Positions 6,579 through 9,349 of a DNA stretch of 9,349 bases are shown piece after piece. The position numbers and the translations under genes are program-made. How positions within the stretch are numbered: the stretch's first letter is position 1; every line of letters begins with the position of its first letter. The notes under the pieces are model-generated. The model was not told where the DNA came from. It made no database searches and worked only from the letters and a program-made list of their open reading frames with translations. The stretch is taken from the NCBI GenBank assembly GCA_017380355.1, contig JAFOED010000042.1, positions 1 to 9,349 of the forward strand, given 5' to 3'. The stretch is from Ruminococcus sp. (GTDB lineage Bacteria; Bacillota; Clostridia; Oscillospirales; Acutalibacteraceae).

Positions 6579-7124
6579 ATGTTTAGTAAAATTCAGCAGC
6601 TCGATGACCTTGTTGTCAAGAAAATTGCAAGGCTGCACTCGCCTTTTCTAAACAGAATAATGGTTATTTTCACTAAGCTCGGTAACGGAGCTTTCATCTG
6701 GTGGATTACGCTGTGCTTTCCGTTCCTGCTTATGAAAAAAAATCGCGACATTGTTGTTTACCTGACGCTTGCACTGGGCGTTACCTTTGTAGTCGGTGAA
6801 ATCATCATAAAGCACATTATCGGTCGTATGCGTCCGAGTTCTAAACTCGAAGACGAAGAACTTATCATAAAGCGTCCGAAAGACTACTCCTTCCCATCAG
6901 GACACACAGCTTCTTCGTTTACTGCTTTTACCGTTACGCTTATGTGCTGTCCGCCGTATATTTTCTTTCCGGTGCTTTTTGTTGCTCTTATTATCGGCTT
7001 TTCGAGAATGTATCTCAGAGTTCATTATCTAAGCGACGTTGTATGCGGTATGATTTTAGGTATCATCAGCGGCAGTGTATGCACCATTTTGTTCGAGCGT
7101 TGGATGGCTCATCTGTTCGTGTGA
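6579..7124 (+). CDS. PAP2-family membrane phosphatase (undecaprenyl-PP / lipid phosphatase type)
   Basis: This 181-residue integral membrane protein is predicted to hydrolyse a lipid phosphate or pyrophosphate. All three PAP2 signature blocks are present: K78-x6-R85-P86 (KHIIGRMRP), PSGH at 106-109, and SRMYLRVHYLSD at 142-153 with catalytic His149 and Asp153. Hydrophobic segments near 36-52, 57-76, 111-122, 127-141 and 155-171 fit the usual bundle with the active site facing outside. The ATG at 6579 is chosen because AAGGAG precedes it at good distance; the frame is open further upstream, but that part is low-complexity and has no ribosome site. The small size and lack of extra domains resemble the BcrC/PgpB-like group that recycles undecaprenyl pyrophosphate, but the substrate cannot be read from the sequence. 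It stands alone between its own promoter and terminator. Confidence 0.9.
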   Translation: MFSKIQQLDDLVVKKIARLHSPFLNRIMVIFTKLGNGAFIWWITLCFPFLLMKKNRDIVVYLTLALGVTFVVGEIIIKHIIGRMRPSSKLEDEELIIKRPKDYSFPSGHTASSFTAFTVTLMCCPPYIFFPVLFVALIIGFSRMYLRVHYLSDVVCGMILGIISGSVCTILFERWMAHLFV

Positions 7125-7146
7125 TTTTTTTGAATATTTATATCAT

Positions 7147-7181
7147 AAAAGAAGGCTTTGTAAAAAAAGTCTTCTTTTTTT
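7147..7181 (+). terminator. Rho-independent terminator after the PAP2 gene
   Basis: Arms AAAAGAAGGCTT and AAGTCTTCTTTT (one G-U) pair around a short A-rich loop and run into a T-tract, 22 bp after the PAP2 stop codon. The hairpin is A/T-rich, so its strength is moderate. Confidence 0.75.
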
Positions 7182-7527
7182 GTTTATTTTTCAAAAAAGC
7201 TGTTGACTTGTAAAATATTACTATTTGTAAAAAAATGTATGTTAATTTCGTTTATGGAACTTATGTGAATTTTTTGGTAAAATACAAGGAAAACTATGAA
7301 AAAGTATAAAACCTAGATATTAACTAGATGTTTTTGCACAGTTTTCCTTGTTTTCCACAGAGTTTTCCACATAGTTTATTTCAAACAGGAATTATACAAA
7401 CTGTATATTGCTAAATTCAAATTTTATTTAAGAAACTTAATGTTTACTTTTTAGAAAAATAATGCAATATCGGTATATATTACACCTATTTCGTTCAATA
7501 TATATATAAACAACAAGGCGGTGCAAT
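7182..7527. other. gene-free AT-rich intergenic region with DnaA-box-like repeats
   Basis: No convincing open reading frame with a ribosome site is seen here. Visible structure: TTGACT (7203-7208), 17 bp, TGTAAA, a weak promoter candidate on the plus strand; a 12-bp inverted repeat ACAAGGAAAACT (7284-7295) / AGTTTTCCTTGT (7340-7351); and three nine-mers close to the DnaA box TTATCCACA, namely TTTTGCACA (7332-7340), TTTTCCACA (7351-7359) and TTTTCCACA (7363-7371). About 150 bp of very A/T-rich sequence follows, up to the next gene. Confidence 0.6.
7284..7371. repeat. 12-bp inverted repeat overlapping a cluster of TTTTCCACA motifs
   Basis: ACAAGGAAAACT at 7284-7295 is the exact inverse complement of AGTTTTCCTTGT at 7340-7351, with 44 bp between. 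The right arm leads straight into two direct copies of TTTTCCACA spaced 12 bp apart (7351-7359, 7363-7371); GTTTTCC occurs three times in 28 bp. It may be a protein binding region; DnaA is one candidate because of the nine-mer. Confidence 0.6.
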
Positions 7528-7788
7528 ATGATAAAAGGTATAAATCATCAGGTGATTGAAGTGACGCAAACAGACAACAGATACTACGAACGGGCATTTC
7601 TGGTTTTAAGACCCGAATACGCGTCAGCACAACGCGATTTGCTAGAAAAAGAAGCCAGGAAGATGCTGGAACAAATGGATACAGTATCGTGTGTAAAATC
7701 AAAACGTGTTTTCAAAAACATAATAGCACCGTCTATAATCTCATGTGCTATAGGTGCAATATGCTCAGCGCTTATCCTTTCTATATAA
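7528..7788 (+). CDS. small hypothetical protein with one C-terminal membrane segment
   Basis: This is an 86-residue protein of unknown function. The N-terminal 60 residues look like a small soluble alpha/beta unit (MIKGINHQVIEVTQTDN, then YYERAFLVLRPEY, then a charged helix from about 31 to 52). Residues about 65-86 are strongly hydrophobic (NIIAPSIISCAIGAICSALILSI region) and form a likely membrane anchor right at the C-terminus. The start at 7528 is preceded by AGGCGGTG, a fair ribosome site. The N-terminal pattern resembles small hypothetical proteins I associate with clostridia, but I cannot name a family. It is followed by a terminator hairpin within 15 bp, so it is probably a single-gene transcript. 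Its role is unknown. Confidence 0.75.
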   Translation: MIKGINHQVIEVTQTDNRYYERAFLVLRPEYASAQRDLLEKEARKMLEQMDTVSCVKSKRVFKNIIAPSIISCAIGAICSALILSI

Positions 7789-7802
7789 AGTATGAATACC
7801 AC

Positions 7803-7842
7803 TCCCCTGTCATATATTAGTAAAAATATGATGGGGGTTTTT
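7803..7842 (+). terminator. terminator hairpin overlapping the ribosome site of the next gene
   Basis: Arm TCCCCTGTCATAT (7803-7815) pairs with ATATGATGGGGG (7826-7837) with one bulged base, and TTTTT (7838-7842) follows. It ends only two bases before the ATG at 7845. The G-run in the 3' arm (7833-7837) is also the only purine-rich ribosome site for that gene, so the hairpin would both end the upstream transcript and hide the ribosome site. Confidence 0.7.
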
Positions 7843-7844
7843 AT

Positions 7845-8423
7845 ATGAACGAAAAGCGTTTTTTTACTTTATCTTTACTGGGCTCTTTATTTATCTACGC
7901 ACTCGCTTCGCTTTTGCACTTTATTTATGACTTAAGCGGTGGGTCGGCTCTTTCTGTTCTTTTCGGAGCAGTTAACGAAAGCGTGTGGGAACACGTAAAA
8001 ATCTTTTCCTTCGCTTTTATTACATGGAGTTTCATTGAGCTACTCGTTATTAAACCACCGTTTAAAAAGTATGTTACCGCAAAAGTTTTATCTCTTTACT
8101 TTCTCACTCTCTCTATTATCGTGTTCTTCTACACGTATACGACTATACTTAAAAAACCGATACTGCTCGTAGACCTCATCTCTTCTGCTGTTTTCGTTGT
8201 GCTGTCACAGTATATCTCGTATTTACTCACTGTCAGGGACAACGATATACAGCGCTATTTCTGTGTTGCTCTTTTTCTGCTTTCCTTGGCCCTTATTATG
8301 CTCTTCAGCTTCACGATTTTTCCTCCAAAAATCGAGCTTTTTAAAGACCCTGTGACTAACCGCTACGGTTTAGACAGCACTAAAGTCGACGTAGGCGCAA
8401 TTTTTCTCGATAAATCTTGTTAA
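7845..8423 (+). CDS. polytopic membrane protein, DUF6512-like
   Basis: This 192-residue membrane protein of unknown function has about five hydrophobic helices: near 6-28, 51-69, 81-102, 106-130 and 138-159. Between the first and second lies a conserved-looking motif LFGAVNESVWEHVKI (about 39-53). The tail carries FTIFPPKIELFKDPVTNRYG (about 156-175). Both features match my memory of the DUF6512 family in Firmicutes, whose function is not established. No signal peptide cleavage site or catalytic motif is seen. The ATG at 7845 has only GGGGG as a ribosome site seven bases upstream, inside a terminator-like hairpin, so expression is probably low or conditional. No downstream terminator is evident before the promoter of the next gene. 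Confidence 0.8.
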   Translation: MNEKRFFTLSLLGSLFIYALASLLHFIYDLSGGSALSVLFGAVNESVWEHVKIFSFAFITWSFIELLVIKPPFKKYVTAKVLSLYFLTLSIIVFFYTYTTILKKPILLVDLISSAVFVVLSQYISYLLTVRDNDIQRYFCVALFLLSLALIMLFSFTIFPPKIELFKDPVTNRYGLDSTKVDVGAIFLDKSC

Positions 8424-8460
8424 ATACTGATAAAAAGCGTGATTAATTCAAAATTTATAC

Positions 8461-8489
8461 TTTACCTTGCAAACTATATGTGGTACAAT
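8461..8489 (+). promoter_or_regulatory. promoter of the rRNA methyltransferase gene (extended -10)
   Basis: TACAAT (8484-8489) is preceded by TGG, giving an extended -10 (TGnTACAAT). TTTACC (8461-8466) sits 17 bp upstream as a four-of-six -35. The start would be near 8496, about 25 bp ahead of the ribosome site. Confidence 0.65.
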
Positions 8490-8532
8490 TTAATAGTATA
8501 AGTCTAATATATAGTGTATGAGGAAAACTAAT

Positions 8533-9282
8533 ATGGAAAATCAGAATAGAGAAAAGAAAGACGATATTATTGCGGGTCGTAATCCCGTCACAGAAGCACT
8601 TGCTTCAGGCAGACCTATTGAGAGCATTTTAGTTGCTAAAAACAATCACGCAGGCTCTGTTGTCGCTATTATTTCAAAAGCTAAGAAAAAAGGTATTACT
8701 ATAAAAGAAGTCGACCAGAAGAAGCTCGACTTTATGACAGGTGGCGCTACTCATCAGGGCATCGTTGCTATCGCTGCTGTGAAAGAATACTCGAGTGTCG
8801 AGGACATCTTCGCTCTTGCAGAGAAGCGAAACGAAGCACCGTTTATCGTGATTTTAGATGAAATCGAAGACCCACACAACCTGGGTGCTATAATCCGTAC
8901 TGCAGAGTGCTCAGGTGCACACGGAGTTATTATCAAAAAGCGTCACAGCGCAGGTCTTTCATACACCGTAGGCAAGGCTTCCGCAGGTGCTGTAGAGTAC
9001 GTACCAGTCGCAAGAGTCAACAACATCTCTTCTGTTATCGATGAAATCAAAGAACGCGGTGTATGGGTTTACGGTGCCGATATGAACGGTACTGACTATA
9101 TGAAGTGCGATTTTTCAGGCGGCGCAGCTATCGTTATCGGTAACGAAGGCAAAGGCATTTCAAGACTTGTTCGTGAGAAGTGCGACGCTATTGTTTCCCT
9201 TCCTCTTAAGGGAAAGATTAACTCACTTAACGCATCAGTTGCCGCAGGCATCATTATGTATCGAATTTCTTCAACACGATAA
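8533..9282 (+). CDS. rlmB: 23S rRNA 2'-O-ribose methyltransferase RlmB / TrmH-family (SPOUT)
   Basis: This 249-residue cytoplasmic enzyme transfers a methyl group from S-adenosylmethionine to a ribose 2'-OH; the RlmB type acts on G2251 (E. coli numbering) of 23S rRNA in the peptidyl-transferase P-loop. The N-terminal substrate-binding domain (about 12-85) starts with the typical IIAGRNPVTEAL and ends THQGIVAI. The SPOUT catalytic domain carries motif 1 LDEIEDPHNLGAIIRTAECSG (108-128, with Asn116 and Arg122), motif 2 VIGNEGKGISR (201-211, Glu205) and motif 3 LPLKGKINSLNASVAAGI (223-240), which form the trefoil knot. The ATG at 8533 is preferred over an in-frame ATG at 8518 because GAGGAAA lies just ahead of 8533 while nothing suitable precedes 8518. 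The length is standard. Other TrmH-family targets cannot be excluded by sequence alone. Confidence 0.9.
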   Translation: MENQNREKKDDIIAGRNPVTEALASGRPIESILVAKNNHAGSVVAIISKAKKKGITIKEVDQKKLDFMTGGATHQGIVAIAAVKEYSSVEDIFALAEKRNEAPFIVILDEIEDPHNLGAIIRTAECSGAHGVIIKKRHSAGLSYTVGKASAGAVEYVPVARVNNISSVIDEIKERGVWVYGADMNGTDYMKCDFSGGAAIVIGNEGKGISRLVREKCDAIVSLPLKGKINSLNASVAAGIIMYRISSTR

Positions 9283-9323
9283 TTTGTTTTACTAAAATAT
9301 AACGCAAGGGAGGAGTTGATGAG

Positions 9324-9349
9324 ATGAAAATCTGGCGCAGAGACAGCTC
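9324..9349 (+). CDS. start of a further gene (first eight codons), unidentified
   Basis: A strong ribosome site, GGGAGGAG (9308-9315), is followed eight bases later by ATG at 9324; the reading MKIWRRDS runs off the right edge. An ATG at 9319 is rejected because it meets a stop after two codons. The gene lies 41 bp after the methyltransferase, so co-transcription is likely. Eight residues are too few to suggest a product. Confidence 0.6.

Noticed and set aside
7182..7527. Small RNA or riboswitch in the gene-free stretch
   Set aside because: Apart from the spaced inverted repeat and the short TTTTCCACA motifs, no compact conserved fold or terminator before the next gene is visible.
1..9349. 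CRISPR array, insertion sequence, phage or transposon genes, tRNA or rRNA genes
   Set aside because: No regularly spaced repeats, transposase motifs, terminal inverted repeats or tRNA-like cloverleaf sequences were found on either strand.

Overview
The window looks like chromosomal DNA of an anaerobic, moderately AT-rich Firmicute, most likely a Clostridia/Ruminococcaceae-type gut or rumen bacterium. The evidence is the T-box leaders, the strong purine-rich ribosome binding sites, the ferredoxin-dependent 2-oxoacid oxidoreductase and the clostridial small-protein families. This is inference from content; no taxonomic marker was compared.

Left part (1-6470, all on the minus strand; transcription runs from about 6440 toward 1). 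There are two consecutive transcription units, each with its own sigma-A promoter and its own tRNA-sensing T-box leader. Unit A starts at the promoter at 6442-6470. It has a T-box whose specifier I read as AUC (Ile), followed by one intact 756-residue protein that joins an XRE-type HTH, a cupin and a medium-chain-type acyl-CoA synthetase. Unit B starts at the promoter at 3816-3844. It has a T-box whose specifier I read as GUA (Val), followed by a paralogous HTH-cupin-acyl-CoA synthetase (broken by a one-base frameshift at 2374-2377), a small P-loop ATPase, a 2x[4Fe-4S] ferredoxin subunit (VorD-like), and the start of the 2-oxoacid:ferredoxin oxidoreductase alpha subunit (VorB-like), which runs off the window.

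Together these suggest a route that assimilates branched-chain volatile fatty acids into Val and Ile. Synthetases would activate isobutyrate or 2-methylbutyrate to the CoA ester, and the ferredoxin oxidoreductase would carboxylate it reductively to the branched 2-oxoacid, ready for transamination. Expression would rise when tRNA-Val or tRNA-Ile is uncharged. Regulation by amino acid starvation argues for a biosynthetic rather than a catabolic direction. This is the most interesting content of the window.

Right part (6522-9349, plus strand): a PAP2-family membrane phosphatase with its own promoter and terminator; a gene-free AT-rich stretch of about 350 bp with DnaA-box-like repeats and a 12-bp inverted repeat; a small single-TM hypothetical protein; a terminator hairpin that overlaps the ribosome binding site of a DUF6512-like membrane protein; an RlmB/TrmH-type 2'-O-ribose rRNA methyltransferase with its own promoter; and the first eight codons of a further gene. 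These look like ordinary unrelated housekeeping genes, divergently arranged from the left-hand system.
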